From: Salminus brasiliensis
Taxonomy: Eukaryota > Chordata > Actinopteri > Characiformes > Bryconidae
DNA length: 64,000 nt
Reading direction: 5' to 3'
NCBI RefSeq assembly: GCF_030463535.1
Contig: NC_132878.1
Span: forward strand, 39,499,554 to 39,563,553
Below are positions 40,341 through 53,240 of this stretch, piece after piece (position 1 is the stretch's first letter; every line of letters starts with the position of its first letter). The translations under genes and the position numbers were made by a program. The notes under the pieces were generated by a model. The model was not told the DNA's origin and searched no databases. It saw nothing but the letters and a program-made list of their open reading frames with translations.

Positions 40341-43300
40341 CTGTTATTATTTTTTTTAAAGTAATAGTATCTACGGCTTGTGCTCTGTCTGAAGCTAATA
40401 CTTGGTTACTCATGCTCTCGTTTAGTTTCATCCCCGTTGCTTACATTATTGCTCCCTAGGAAATGCAGCCGAGGCAGCCAGGACGTCCCACGCGACTCGA
40501 ATGCTCAAAGTTCACGAATCTGAAGGAGTCACACACTCAGGACTAAGCCAAGCAATCTCCTATGAATTATTTAGAGCCAGGTGCTGAACCCTGTGTCACT
40601 TTTCTGCTGGTCTCATGGGCCTATATTTACCCAGTGCCTGTGGACCTGTGTATGTGTGTGTGTGTGTGTGCTGGTTTGCGTCGCTGTGGCAAGGGCGGGT
40701 GGGTAGGTTGTTTGAGGGGGATGACTCCTATGATGGTCAAATTCTCTCCGTAGGAACAGATCCCAAAAATAGTTTTTAGTGTTGTTTCTAATTAGGACTG
40801 ATGAGAGGTCTGCCTCATTAATCCTATCCTATCAACACTTGGCAGGCCCACAGAACCAGAATAGCCCTGAGCTTAGCACTGCTGCATGCGCCCTTGGGAC
40901 CCGTTTCATGGACGTATTAGGCAAAGCAGCCACAGACAACACAGAGCAGAAGCTCTGGAGAAGGCTCTCCATGCCACACATATACACATAAACACACACA
41001 AGCTCATCATCACAAACGATACTAGGGAGTTTGTTCTTGCTTGCTTGGATTCACAAATACACGCATGACCCTCATTAGTAACAGGACAGTGTCACGGTTC
41101 TTTTGTGGTTTAGCTCTGTACTATAGATGTCTATGACATTGCAGGCTAGGGAACAGGCTACAGGACAGTCCTGGATGTTTTTACGCATCTTTATGTTCTT
41201 CCTATGGTGGACTTATGAACACAGATGAACCACAGGTGGTTGCAGATCCTTAGCTGTAAACCTAGGGTTCTTTATTAATTGTGTGAAGATTCTGCTGTAT
41301 TCTCTTGTACTGAGTTTTGCTTGCACTGAGTTCTAAACTTTAGGCCTGTCTGCAGACTAATGATGTCCTACGTTTACCCTGTACTATAGCTCTTGAAAGA
41401 CCAGGACATAATGCACTTAAACAGAACTCTGCTTTCCAGAGCAGGTAACCAATCAGAAAAATTAAAGCTCTAGTGAAAGTTGTACCAGGGGACTCTAATG
41501 CAGCATTACTGTTCTTCAGCCAATCACCAGACGCCACCAGATGCCACCAGAATTCTCTTATTACATGATTTTTCACTGCTTTCAGAAGCTACTTTCCCTC
41601 CTCCCCACCGCCACCAGTGTGGTCCCAACGGATGCCCAGGGGATGGCTCTGCCCCCTGCCTCTAAGTTCGTCAGGATCTGCGAGAGTCCCGATGGTGCAA
41701 GACCTGGGCTGATGACGGGGCCTACGCCAAAGACTATTAACAGCTCTAACGTGTTAACAATTGTTCCATCTCATTACTTGTCAAGCTTAAATCCCTTATT
41801 CACTGCCCTCATGTCTTCAGAGTCTTCTGGTAGAATTTAACTTATATAGCCAACTTCTGTTACCCTGAAGAACTCGCTATCCTAAAAGTTCACACACTAC
41901 AGTCTGACAGTGTGAAATGCTCTATATGGTAATTGTTAAATCAAATGAGGATTATGACTATGAAGATGAGATCACATTGTTAATGTTATTCATGTAGAAA
42001 TGTCATAAAATTCCTTTGTAACTGTAGATATGATCTATTCTGTGTATTTAGTCACACATAGGGCAATGAGTGATCAGACAAATTGCCATTACCTTCCATC
42101 ACGTTTATATATAGTTGGATGTGTCAGTCACTTGCTGAAATTGCCTTTTATAGGGCTAATAGATCTAAATAAACTCATAAACTGGTAAACCCACATATAT
42201 ATGTGACAACTAGGTATCTTCCTCTGGAGCTCTGTTAGGCCTGCAATTAATCATTTCAGCTTGTGCTTGTTTTAGGGGCTTTTTGGCATGAGTCCTGCTT
42301 TCAGTACATGCAACACTTAACCCAGTACTTAGTGGAGTTAAGGTCAGGTGACATAAGCAATCAAGTACATTTGATTTTTTTTGGCAGTGAAGTGTGTTTG
42401 ATGACACTGCCGTAAGGTGAAGTGCAGTTAGTTGGATATGAGCAGACCTAAGACTGACACCAGACTTCTTATGTGCTTTTTTGTGTATATTGTTTCCTCA
42501 CCTGGAGGTTCTTGAGGTTTTCAAGTTTGCATATTCTGGGGAGATCTTTTCAGGCGAGGAACTCCTGCAAATGATGTCTTGGATATTCTCAACTGTACAT
42601 TGCCCTCCCAGTTACTGGGACTGGGAAGACAAGTATTTCAGAAGTATCTATGGCATGCCTTTGGAAAATACAGTGACTATAAATGGGGCAAAGATAACGT
42701 AACTGGTCGTATGAGACCCTACTGACACTTCATTCACTGTCAGTAAGCATTAAGTAGTAAATAAGCTGTAATTCAGTCTTGTTGAGAGGTTAATTCAGTG
42801 TAGCCATTATAATTCCTATCTTGTATACTCTTCTAACTTTGTAGTTAGTGATTACGGACCAGATTCTTTCTTTTGTCAAAGCTTGGTCATATTTGAAAGA
42901 GGGTATTATTAGACTGCTGATAAGACATAGCCTACTTTAGTTATGTCACATATCACACACACAGGAACTCCCCTAAACGCCTCTCACCACACTGGAAAGC
43001 AGTGGGTGCAAGCCATGCTCTTTCGTTGCCTTTTGGCAAACAAGAAAAAAAGAGACTATAAAGAAGTTTTATGAAAGTGTCGTATCCCTCTCTAGATTCT
43101 AAACAACTAAAACGGGTTATGTTCAGTGTTACACTGGATGCAAATAAAGATGCAAATATTATGGAATATTTATAGAACTATAATTCCACAGATAGCATGT
43201 ATGAGCTAGCAAGCCCTTCCAGATAGTCCATGCCAAAAATGTTACTCTGCCCAAAAAAAGTAAATTAGAGGAGCTATATTCTCTGCCTTTTTCTGCCTTT

Positions 43301-43755
43301 TCTGTGTGTTATTTAACAAATTGTATTTTACATTAAGATACCAAATACCAACTGCTGATGATCAAAGAGACTGCATAACCTAAAGACATAAAAGGCACCC
43401 TTAATTACAGAGTGACTCAACTGTAAGATGTTTGGGACCAGTATATATAGCCAACATAGGACTATACTATAAATATGCTTTAACCAGGCAACAAGATTTG
43501 ACTCTCCTAATTCTATAGTGAAGACCTTAAAAGAATTAAATACTCTGTGGGCTTTATATACTGATCACAGGATTTTGGTTTTGCTTGATTTTAACATAAG
43601 CTCAGACCAAATCCTCCAAAACTGAATCAGTCTATCAGTTAGCAGTTAGTCTACCAGTTTCTGTTGCCATCCCCACAAACAACAGCTGCAAACTCATCAG
43701 TGTAGTCATCTCTCTGAGGCAAGTATTTCACACTCCAAAAAAAAAGTATTCATAT
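40341..43755. other. Intergenic region, no gene recognised
   Basis: Mostly AT-rich. Higher-GC, non-repetitive blocks occur at 40430-41000 and 41500-41760. An open frame at 42481-42702 shows no recognisable similarity, lacks splice-site context and is probably chance. Confidence 0.5.
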
Positions 43756-44265
43756 ATACAGTGACATGCAAAGATTTGGGCAACCCCAGCCAAAGTTTTT
43801 AAACAAGATATGTTTTACAGCTTGGGCACCCTGTATAGTAATTAGTAACTTTAGCAAGTAAGACAGCTCATAAACACTTTTTGTAGCAGCTGAGAGTGTA
43901 TTCATTCTTGTTTCTGGGTTTTTTCACCAATTAATGGGCCATTTTGCTGCACTGCTCTTTCGAAGGCTGTCCACAGGGCCGTGGCAGAAGATTACACTTG
44001 CAGCTCTTGGATTTTGAGGCATGTTTATGTTAATATTTTTGTTTTTACATAAAATTTCTAGTTTTATAGACCTCAATTTGATGTCCATCATTCCTGTTAG
44101 CTCCCATTGCTTGATTATATTATTACCTGAGGAAACCTAAGCTGCCTGAAAATGCTGAAAATCTGAAAAAAAGCTTTCTCCTGCTTTGTGGACATACATT
44201 CTTTTTATTAGAGTGCTAGGTAGCTGCTTAGAGAAGCACATTGGTGCTGATTATAGGTACTTACA
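43756..44265 (-). mobile_element. Deleted Tc1-like element, inverted relative of 50185-51535
   Basis: Starts ATACAGTGACATGCAAAGATTTGGG, close to the terminal repeat of the element at 50185-51535. Its minus strand shares AGAAAC.., CTTCTCTAAGCAGCT(A/G)CCTAGCACTCTAA and TTTCAGG..AGGTTTCCTCAG with that element, in the same order. About two-thirds of the length, including the transposase centre, is gone. Confidence 0.7.
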
Positions 44266-45296
44266 TTTATGAAGAGTTGAAATTTCCACCACCTCGTCTT
44301 TTTTAAGATTGTGAACAAGCCGTAGCACAAATCAGGTATTTACATTATCTGAGACCTCAAATCATCCTTTCACTCCAAAATTGTAGAAAACAAAACAAAA
44401 AAATATATACTAATCATCTTCTTATACACAGTAACCACACACTCTGTACACCACCACAATCACATGTTGATAGCTTCAGAAGTAACATTTCAAAAATGTG
44501 CAAATGCTTATGTAAACAGTATAAGAAATGTTAATCACAGTGTTAATTACTCTTTTGCCAGGTCATGTTTTACAAGCAAAAGCAAAATTAACATTGACAT
44601 ACAGAAAATGGTACAAAAGTGCCCCCCACACACAAAACAAATACTAAAAAAATACTTCGCCACCTCCCACATTATGAACTTTAAATATCAAGCCTTAAAA
44701 GTTTAGCCACATTCGTTCTTGCTTGACTTGCCTAGCACTGAAATGTAATACATGCATACATCAGTACATACATACATTGTATGGATGCATGGTAAACAGA
44801 TAGTAAACACAAACCACACTGAGGCTTGTCTGGGCTGTGGGTTAAAGGTTTTATTTTTCCACTGAAATGAGAGCTGGTATGAACGTCTGGTCTTGCACAG
44901 CTGTCAGAAATTTCTCCACGCTTAGATGTAATATGAAGACTCTCTACGTTTAGTCCCAGCCACATGCACTGCAACTATTATTAGCCTGAAATTTGAAACA
45001 ATCACATTAGAGGGGCTATTTATATACTCATGTGCCATTTTGGATGTTTCAATTTGTCTTGAAATGTCACATCTCTAAAAACAGAGAAGTGAATAGTTAG
45101 ACGAGAGATGATAGTTGTTTAATAATATATCAAACAGAACTACAACAGCAAACAGCTGTAGACCTGCAGGATCTGCAAGATCCATATAAACAAAGAATAT
45201 ATATATTAAAAAAATAAAGACACTGCACTCTTGTCCTCTAACACACGGGAAAGGTCTCCCTGTAAAAATAAATAAATAAAACAAGTATTTAAAAAG

Positions 45297-45298
<2 letters not shown>
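44266..45298. other. Unassigned AT-rich intergenic DNA
   Basis: No gene, and no recognised repeat apart from short A- and T-rich runs. Confidence 0.5.

Positions 45299-45365
<67 letters not shown>
45299..45365. repeat. (TA)n microsatellite, about 33 units
   Basis: Uninterrupted AT alternation over roughly 66 bp. A reading frame at 45289-45642 on the minus strand runs through it and is not a gene. Confidence 0.95.
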
Positions 45366-45366
<1 letters not shown>

Positions 45367-45560
45367 TTCTGTTTGTAAATGTAATTCTTTGGATATGTCC
45401 TTTAGAGCATTCTTCCACGTCTCCTCCCTAGTCCTGCATTGCTTTATCCAGTGTAGAGTTTGTAATTCCTCTGTAGCAGGTCTTTTAGTCTCTGTGTTAA
45501 TGACGTCTTCATGCGGCAAGTAAAGAAGGCCATCATTAGGCTGAAACAACAAAATACACC

Positions 45561-45823
45561 ACACTCTTAAAAATAAAGGTGCTACAAATGGTTCTTTGAG
45601 TGATACCATAGAAGAACCACTTTTGGTTCTACAAAGAACCATGTTTTTCAGTGTGAAGAACCTTAAAAGACCCCAAAAATGTACTCTTGATGTAGAAGTT
45701 CTTCATCAATTTAATCTTAACATCTCTTTACATCTCTTGTAAAAAAAGGTTCTTTATCGAAACAAAAATAGTGATTCTATGGCATCGCTCCTTTACTTTT
45801 AGCACCTTAATTTTTTAGAGTGT
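45561..45823. mobile_element. Palindromic TIR element (CACTCTTAAAAATAAAGGTGC ends)
   Basis: ACACTCTTAAAAATAAAGGTGCT at the left and, reading the opposite strand, ACACTCTAAAAAATTAAGGTGCT at the right. Interior is full of GGTTCTT/AAGAACC blocks, including GCCATAGAA-type sequences on both arms, so the whole element is roughly palindromic. This is a well-known class of teleost MITE; a fragment seems present at 54985-55053. Confidence 0.85.
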
Positions 45824-48593
45824 ACTCAGAGATAAATGGCCAAATCAACAACTTAGTACATTGTTCAAAAGAATGATTCTTTCTTTAGAAAAGTCAAAGA
45901 ACCTGGAAGAACACTGAAACAAAAAACATAAAGTAGATAATGACAAAATTCTTTCTGTCTTTGGTGAAAATATCTTTACAAAATTTTGTCAAGAACACTC
46001 TTAATGTAGGTGTATCTTTATCAAAGTCTACAATCAAGAAACGCCTTCATGAATGTAAACACAGCGGGTTTTCTTGATGCAAGCGACAACAGAAAGGTCA
46101 GATTAGACTGCTCAAAAACATCTTAAAAAGTCTGCCAACATTATCTAAAAGAGAGAAATCCAAGATTAAATTAAGTGTAGAGCAGAAAAGGAAAAACTCA
46201 TGATGAGCATACGCTCTAATTTTGTCCATTAGAATAATATACATTTGAATTAGTATCTTTTACTCATTAACAGTTAAAAATCACAAAGGATATTACAATG
46301 ACAAAGTCCTTCCATTTATTACTGTGACTTACTGTGAGATAATGATCAGTCCACATTTGAAGGGGGTGGGATACTTTGACTTGTATAGTATTGTGAGACA
46401 GTAACATGGCAAATTTTACTATTAGCTATCACCTATCACCTAGTCATGATTGCTAACACTCATTCTGCCTCAGAAAGTGATGGAGCTCTATCAAATAGCT
46501 TTAGCATGAGTTGGAGTGTTATTTGTAGTCCAGAACAAACTATTCAACGTCAGTACCTGACCTTACTGAAGCTGTTATAGCTCAATGATATCAAAACCTC
46601 ACAGCAATGAGTTTGTACTACACCAGGGGTTATATACTTAGTTTTATAAGCACTGACTTCAGAAGAAACATTAGGTGAGCAGGTGTTTTCTCACATATAG
46701 GCATGACAGGTTCACATCTGATGGTTGCTTCTAGTCTCCTTGGACAGAAAACAGCACTTGCTGTATCTTGGGCCTAGACGACTGCACCAAAATGCAGTAC
46801 AGTCCCCTTAGATGATCTGAAAGCATCAATAGCAGCGACTATTCATCACTTTTACACTACACTCTTGAAAGAAGGTTAGGGTTAAGTTTTTTAACAATAG
46901 TCAAAAAGTATTACATCATAGAAGCAAAAGCTGCTGTGGAAAACACATGAAGTTACATAGAACTTTAAATTGGGTGACGGTTTCTTTATTTCTTTTATTC
47001 TAAACGCTCACACATCTCTTCTTCAAACATAGTACAATCAAAAGTATTTATTTCATGGTATCAATCAAAGAACTGTAGCACACATTTAGCATAACTTAAG
47101 AAAAAACAAGGTAGTTGACATTGTTTCCATATAGTTATTTAATGAGAAATCACTACAATTAAGTGATCAATTACATACCATTAGTTAAATCTCATGCATT
47201 CAATGCATCCCGTTACTTTGCACAGTACAAAGCCACCACAAATGAGATTGAAATAACACAGAGGACTTGATAAGACAGCAGGACTACTTCATGGACAACT
47301 CTCTGACCTCAAGGCTTAAGCTGAACTGTTTAGACCCATACACTACATAGACAAAAGTACACCTCTTATAAAGTGGGTTCAGCTGTTTTAGCCTTACTCA
47401 TTACTAACTGAGTCCACTGAGTGCTAAAGCATGTAAAACTGAGCACCACTGAGTGCTAAAGTGTGTAAAAATGGTCAGGCCTTGATTGCAACACTCACAA
47501 CTACTCCAACTGGGTCTAGAAGCATTACCATCTCAAGAAATGTTAATCTGGGCTCTATTAGTGAACTATTCCTTTATTTATAATAAAAATGTACATATTA
47601 TTATATTACCAAACCAAACTCCCACATGCCATTGACATGACCTAGTTAGTTAGCTTCTGTTTTAAAAAATAGAAATATTCTAAACTGGTGAATTTTCTAG
47701 AGACTGTACCACATGCACATATGAGGTGGAATTTAACAAGCTAGTACCAATCTTGCTGCCTAGAAACATAAAGTGAATAGCCATTGTCAGTGTGTTGCAT
47801 TTGCAATAAATAAAAATAGCATACTTTGCTCAATTACAGGTTATGGGATCGTGTGATCACCCCGCCACAGCTAAATACCTTTATTAAATGGATTTACCAT
47901 AGCCAACCAGCCAATGTTAGTTAAAGGTCACAGTCCCCAAACTTTTGTTGGATGTTGGAAGTTGGGTGTAGTTTTTTGTTTCGCTGATTTTTGATCACTG
48001 TTCTTTTCCTACTGCTGTCATTAACAACACAATCCTAGAATTTAAAATTTGATTATTTTTCGAGTAGCCCCTTCCATGATAGATTATGTTGGGCTCTGCT
48101 GGTCTGCTGTGTACTGGTTGGTTGCCAGGTTTGCACAGACTGCAGGTGAAATCACCCAATCATGTTTCAAAAACAAAACATTATTAAAAAGCTATGCAGA
48201 ACCATGATCCAAACCTAACCAAACCATCACTCAGAGACCAAGCACTGAACCGAACCGTAAAAACGGTGAACCATTACAGACCCAGATAGAACATTATCCT
48301 GAACTACACAGCATCAAAAATGGAGATTGAAAGGAAAACATAGTCCATGGCTAGGCTCAATACCTGTCTGACAATGTGCCCCAGACAATTCCCTTACTGA
48401 GATTAATATTGTAAAGATTAATATTCCACACAGAGAGACTTTTTAGTGATAAATACATAGGATTTATTTATTTTTCAAAACATTACTGTTCATTAAAAAC
48501 CAACCCTTAATGTTAACTACAACAAAAACAACGAATGCCTTTTTATCTTTAATAACTGACATTTTCTCATTCTGTCTTTGCTGTTTTTACTGT

Positions 48594-48598
<5 letters not shown>
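45824..48598. other. Intergenic AT-rich region, no gene recognised
   Basis: Possible worn fragments of the GACAAAAGTA small-transposon family at about 46560-46710 (GACTTCAGAAGAAACATTAGGTGAGCAGGTGT) and 47345-47380 (CATAGACAAAAGTACACCTC). Nothing else identified. Confidence 0.45.

Positions 48599-48651
<53 letters not shown>
48599..48651. repeat. (TA)n microsatellite
   Basis: About 26 TA units followed by a T-run. Confidence 0.95.
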
Positions 48652-48655
<4 letters not shown>

Positions 48656-48792
48656 TTTTTTTTTCTTTTAGAGGCATCTTAATGTCTTTCTGGCAGATAA
48701 TAGCTAGGCTAATAGTGAAAGTTCATATGAAGGTGCACTAATCTTTATTTATTATTAAATAAATATTGTGTTCCATTTAACACTCTTTCAGT

Positions 48793-49083
48793 AAAGGTAA
48801 AAAGGTAAAGGTGCATGTATTTGTCACTGTACAGCGAAATGTGTCCTCTGCATTTAACCCATCTGGTAGTGAACACACACTCACACATGTGTTAGGGGCA
48901 GTGAGTACACACACACACACCCAGAGCAGGGGGCAGCCAACTCCAGTGCCCGGGGAGCAGAGAGGGTAAAGGGCCTTGCTCAAGGGCCCAACAGTGGCAG
49001 CATGCCGAGCCTGGGAATCAAACCCACAACCCTGTTAACAAAAGCCCGGCGCTCTAACCGCTGAACCACCACTGCCCCACAGT
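48793..49083 (-). mobile_element. tRNA-derived SINE (second family)
   Basis: The minus strand starts GGGGCAGTGGTGGTTCAGCGGTTAGAGC (A-box-like TGGTTCAGCGG) and has GGGTTGTGGGTTTGATTCCC (B-box-like GGTTTGATTCC), about 40 nt apart as in a tRNA. A body follows with GCCCTTTACCCTCTCTGCTCCC and ends ...TTTCGCTGTACAGTGACAAATA. A CAGTA direct repeat (48789-48793, 49080-49084) may be the target duplication. A different family from 21070/31749. Confidence 0.85.
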
Positions 49084-50184
49084 AGGGGAGGATGATAGTT
49101 TTTTTATGCAAGTCAATTGATTGACTAATTGATCTAAAACTAATGAATAGAACAAATTCAGAAACACTTAGCAGTGTGCCTCTCAAATAGACAACAAAAT
49201 ATGGAGTCCCTTGTGATTCAACTTGGCCCATGGGTAAATTAATCCAGCTGTTAAAATAGCTTTTACACATTTAAACATTAAACAGGAAATAGACAATTAA
49301 ATCATGTAGAATTCTGTTTCATGGCATGGTTTCCACAAGATTTTTCTGCTTACCACAAATGTACAGAGTTGTTATCCCTATGTTGATGGTTCATGTGAGC
49401 ATTACCTGAAGCTGCTGGCTCATATCTGCATGATTGTTTGCACTGTACTGCTGCCACATAAGTGTTTGATCAGATAATTGCATCCTCAGTGAGTGAATAT
49501 ATAACATATAAAGTTATTTATTCATTATTAGGATGCAACACTAATCCCACTGGCTCATCTTACCCTAGAGAGAGAGAGAGAAATCGATCTACATTTGCAT
49601 GTCTAGTGTAACTTAAGTCCGGAAGTCTATGGTGGTTCAAGTGTGACATGTTTATTGTATGTTATTGTACTGTGTAGCCAAAGCCTGATTTGAATTCTGA
49701 TAAACCCCAAAGAGTGAACTTGTACAAGGAAAAAAACATACATAAAAGATCTAGAACTTAGATCCTTTAAAATATCTGCTTCCGCTGGGGCATGCAGAAT
49801 GGAGAACACATCCTGTACAGACAGTTTTCTCCTGAAGGCCTTAGCAGCACTGAATTTAGAAACAGAAATTAAGCAATAAGCAGTAATGCACTCCTCTATG
49901 TCAGTAACTGAGGGCTTCTGCAAAGGATGTTTCCAGGTCTTGCAGCTTCACCAATTTCATAAGGGTGTTTGTAGATATTGTTGAGTCATTGCTGCCATCT
50001 TGTGGAAGTGAAGGTATTCTGTATTCTGTTGAATAATGTCATTGTAGGCCATGAAGGTATGTTAACACTGCACATTGTTTGCATCAACACATTTAGTGTT
50101 CAACACAGTAGTCCAGAACTACACTTCTATTCTACTAGCAAAGTTATTTATCCAATAATTCCTTCCCTCTGTAGAGTAAAAGGT
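49084..50184. other. Intergenic DNA with an unrecognised minus-strand ORF
   Basis: The minus-strand frame 49923-49627 (98 codons from MQKPSVTDIEECITAYC) has fairly protein-like composition but matches nothing I recognise and has no obvious splice context. It may be a piece of an old transposon or pseudogene. Listed so that it can be checked. Confidence 0.3.
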
Positions 50185-51535
50185 ACATGCAGTGGCATGC
50201 AGAAGTTTAGGCGTGTGAATAGTAGAAGATTAACTCCAAAGGGCATAAAGTTAAAGACAAAAGATTATTTTGTACAATTTTAGCAAAAAATGAGAAATTT
50301 GAGCTCTCCGAGAACTTTTACCAAGGTCTCATCTGCTTGGTAGGGCTCAGGCTCAGGTAATGCTAGTTCCAAAGCTTCAGAAAAACTCCTCCAACCTTGT
50401 CTGAGCAATCATCAGCCATGTGCTTCTCTAAGCAGCTGCCTAGCACTCTAAACACTGAAATAGTGAAGCTATGTTAGATATAAGAAGATAGCAATGCAAT
50501 TTCAGGTAGGTTTCCTCAGTTCATCGTGCAATTAGGTACAGTTAACAGAACCTGGAAGACCAAAAAAACTTTCAGGGAGAATCAGTTTCTAGAAATATTA
50601 AGACTGCAAAAGAGCTTCAGGAAGATTATGCAGACTCTGGAGTGGTGGTGCACTGTTTTACTGTGCAGTGCCACCTTTTCTAGTATGATCTTCAGGGACG
50701 TATCACCAGAAAAAAGCTTTTCCTGTGTCATTTCAAAATTCACCAAGGATATAATAATAATAAAAAAATTATAATAAGCCTGGAGCATTTTAGAAATAAG
50801 ACATGTGAACTGCCAAAGCTAACAATGTGCAAATGTATATTTGGAGAAAAAAAAAGAATCACATAAAAATAACATCTCTTCAACATTTAAGCATTGGCTC
50901 GCTTGTACATTGGGGGCATGTGTTGAAACCAGTGTCATAAGGAGCATTTCTCTGGTACGAGGAAGAATGGATTTAATCAAATACCACCAAATTCTGGAAG
51001 CAAACATTACACTGTGTATAGAAAAAAAATCAAATGAGATAGAGGATGGTTGATAATGATCCTACACACATCTCAACATCCACGATGGACCATCTCAAAA
51101 TGCACAAGCTGAAGGTTTGGCCATGGCCCTCACAGTCCCCCGACCTCATTTAATAAAAATCTCTGAATAGACTTTAAAAGATCAGTGAACACAGTTCACA
51201 AATCTCACAGAACTAGAAATCTTTTGCATGGAAGAATGGGTGAAAATCTTCAACATAGAACTAAGAGACTTTTAGCTGCTACAAAAAGCATTTACATGGG
51301 AGGTGTTTCTACATACTGGCCATGCAGGAAGCCCAAACTCTTTTGGTTCATTATCACCATATTTGTGTACTGTAGAGGATGGATAAAGTAAAGATTATCT
51401 TGCTTAAAATATTAGTTTAATAAAAGTGTTTCATCTAAAAATCTGGTCACCATTCACTCACTTGTCTCTTCCCAGTAACAGAAGTTTTGAGCAGGGATGC
51501 TCATGCCACTGTGACTTTTGCATGCCACTGTATGT
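50185..51535 (+). mobile_element. Decayed but full-length Tc1-like transposon
   Basis: Inverted ends ACATGCAGTGGCATGCAGAAGT (left) and ACATACAGTGGCATGCAAAAGT (right, opposite strand) enclose 1.35 kb, the usual Tc1 size. The plus strand encodes transposase fragments in several frames: NRTWKTKKTFRENQ early, then a WPWPSQSPDL-like motif (the D34E-region SPDLNPIE signature, broken by a stop) and CRKPKLFWF at the end. Many stops and frameshifts, so inactive. Confidence 0.85.
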
Positions 51536-52979
51536 GTAGACAAAGTGTAAGATCAGACTAACAAGGAGTACTTTGTCTCAAAATGCACTCCTTCTTAGAC
51601 CATTTTTTTCTTCCCTCAGAATCTGTTCACTGCTCAGAAACTATAGCTGCAGCTTTGATTAATGAGTTTATGCTATCCACAGCTGCCTGGCCACATTCTA
51701 ACTGTCCAAGCAGGCCCACTAAAGCACTCCTCACACTGTGACTGCAGTAAACATCCCTGGGCCTACAGCTCGGCCCTTGTTAATCCTTAAACGAAGGGAT
51801 GAGGACTGCCAATCTGCACAATCTGCGCAATAAAACTACAATCATTTATTCTTATTCTAAATATAATTTCAATTGCCATTGCCTATTATAGAAGAGCTTC
51901 TCAACAGCGTTAGTAAACAGTACAAAGTGAGCTTTGTATACGCTAGCAGGCCTGTGCTGTTGAGTGGATTCTGAGACAGTGGAAATTTTGGCTTGAGTCT
52001 GGATTAGCTTGACTCACAGTTGCATTCCATTCTGGCAGAAAAATGAATGTGTTATTTGTCGAGAGCAAACTCATTACTTGTCAAGATGTGTGGGATATAA
52101 ACCTTCTGTGATGTGAAAAAAACAGAACCGTGACTGGCGACGCAGCTATTGGATAGCTTTATAGAGTCCACACAATGCAAACGCTTGTGTTTCAGATGTT
52201 TTGCCTTATTTCTTGAATAGTTTTGAGTGTTTATTTTTACATTGAGAAGTGAATCAACTGCAAAAGGTTAAAGTAATCATGCTACAAATAATGCAAGAGG
52301 AGTTAGATACTTCAATCTAGTTTCTGCTTTAGCTCTTCAAATAGTTTCATTTCTGTACATTTTCTCTATAGTTGGGTTAAAAAGACATGGTGAAAATGGT
52401 TATTCTGAAAGATTTTCTATTCACAAAGCTTTTCATAACACATTACATTATCAGCATGGCAATTTGACTGCTATGCCCCCTTCCCCCTATTACTTGAATG
52501 ACTACGAGTTATACAAACCCTTCTAATGATTAGATCAAATCCAGTGTAAGAGGCGTTTGACTTTTTTGTACAAAGGCCTTAACATGGTCATTGTCAACAA
52601 TTTACTACTTTTTAATAATGAAGAAAGTCAACTTTTGTTTATTTTCTGGTTAAAAAGATTTTTAGTACTGTATTTTAAAGCAACACACATTAATTGTCCA
52701 AAAACGTCCTTCATGACTGGAATATCTGATGACATTTAATATGCAATATAATATAACAAGTGCAGCTTTAATTGAATTCAAAAAGGTAAACTGTCATATT
52801 GTTCATATTCATTACATGTCAAATTACCTTTGATATGATAGTATGGCTTATAGCTCATGAGAATCAGAAATCTAGTATCTGAAATTATTGGAGTATTTCA
52901 TGAGATCAAACAGATAATACAGAAATGTTCAAAATATGAACTTCTGACATGTACCTTCATTCATGCACTCAGTATTTAG
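51536..52979. other. Intergenic region, no gene recognised
   Basis: AT-rich. A moderately complex block at 51640-51830 is non-repetitive. No exon or transposon was identified. Confidence 0.45.
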
Positions 52980-53240
52980 ATGGAGCTCCTTTACCACAGA
53001 TTCCTTGGCACAGCGGTAATCGGCTTGTGGCACCGCTGAGCTGTTATTAGAGCCCAGGTTGTTTTAATCATGGCCTTCAGGTTGTCTGTATTGTTGGGTG
53101 GTGTGTTTCTCACCTGACAGTACAAGCCAACTCGCTGATTTATGTATGGAGAGTTGGCTGGCCAATCAAGCAAGCACAGTAATATCATGGTGGGCAAATC
53201 ATTTGGTAGTAGCTTGCTGGACGTCCTGCTGGAAAAATAT
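52980..53240 (-). mobile_element. Tc1-like transposase C-terminal relic
   Basis: Minus-strand frame 53296-52991 contains LDWPANSPYINQ, then NNTDNLKAMIKTTWALI and ITAQRCHKPITAVPR, i.e. the SPDLNPIE region and C-terminal helices of a Tc1 transposase. The catalytic motif is altered and the N-terminal two-thirds are missing. Confidence 0.8.

Noticed and set aside
45289..45642. 117-codon minus-strand ORF
   Set aside because: It ends in a Tyr-Ile run encoded by the (TA)n microsatellite and also runs into the edge of a TIR element; not a gene.
48980..49083. Functional tRNA gene
   Set aside because: The A- and B-box-like sequences belong to a ~290-bp SINE; there is no cloverleaf with a proper acceptor stem and anticodon loop.
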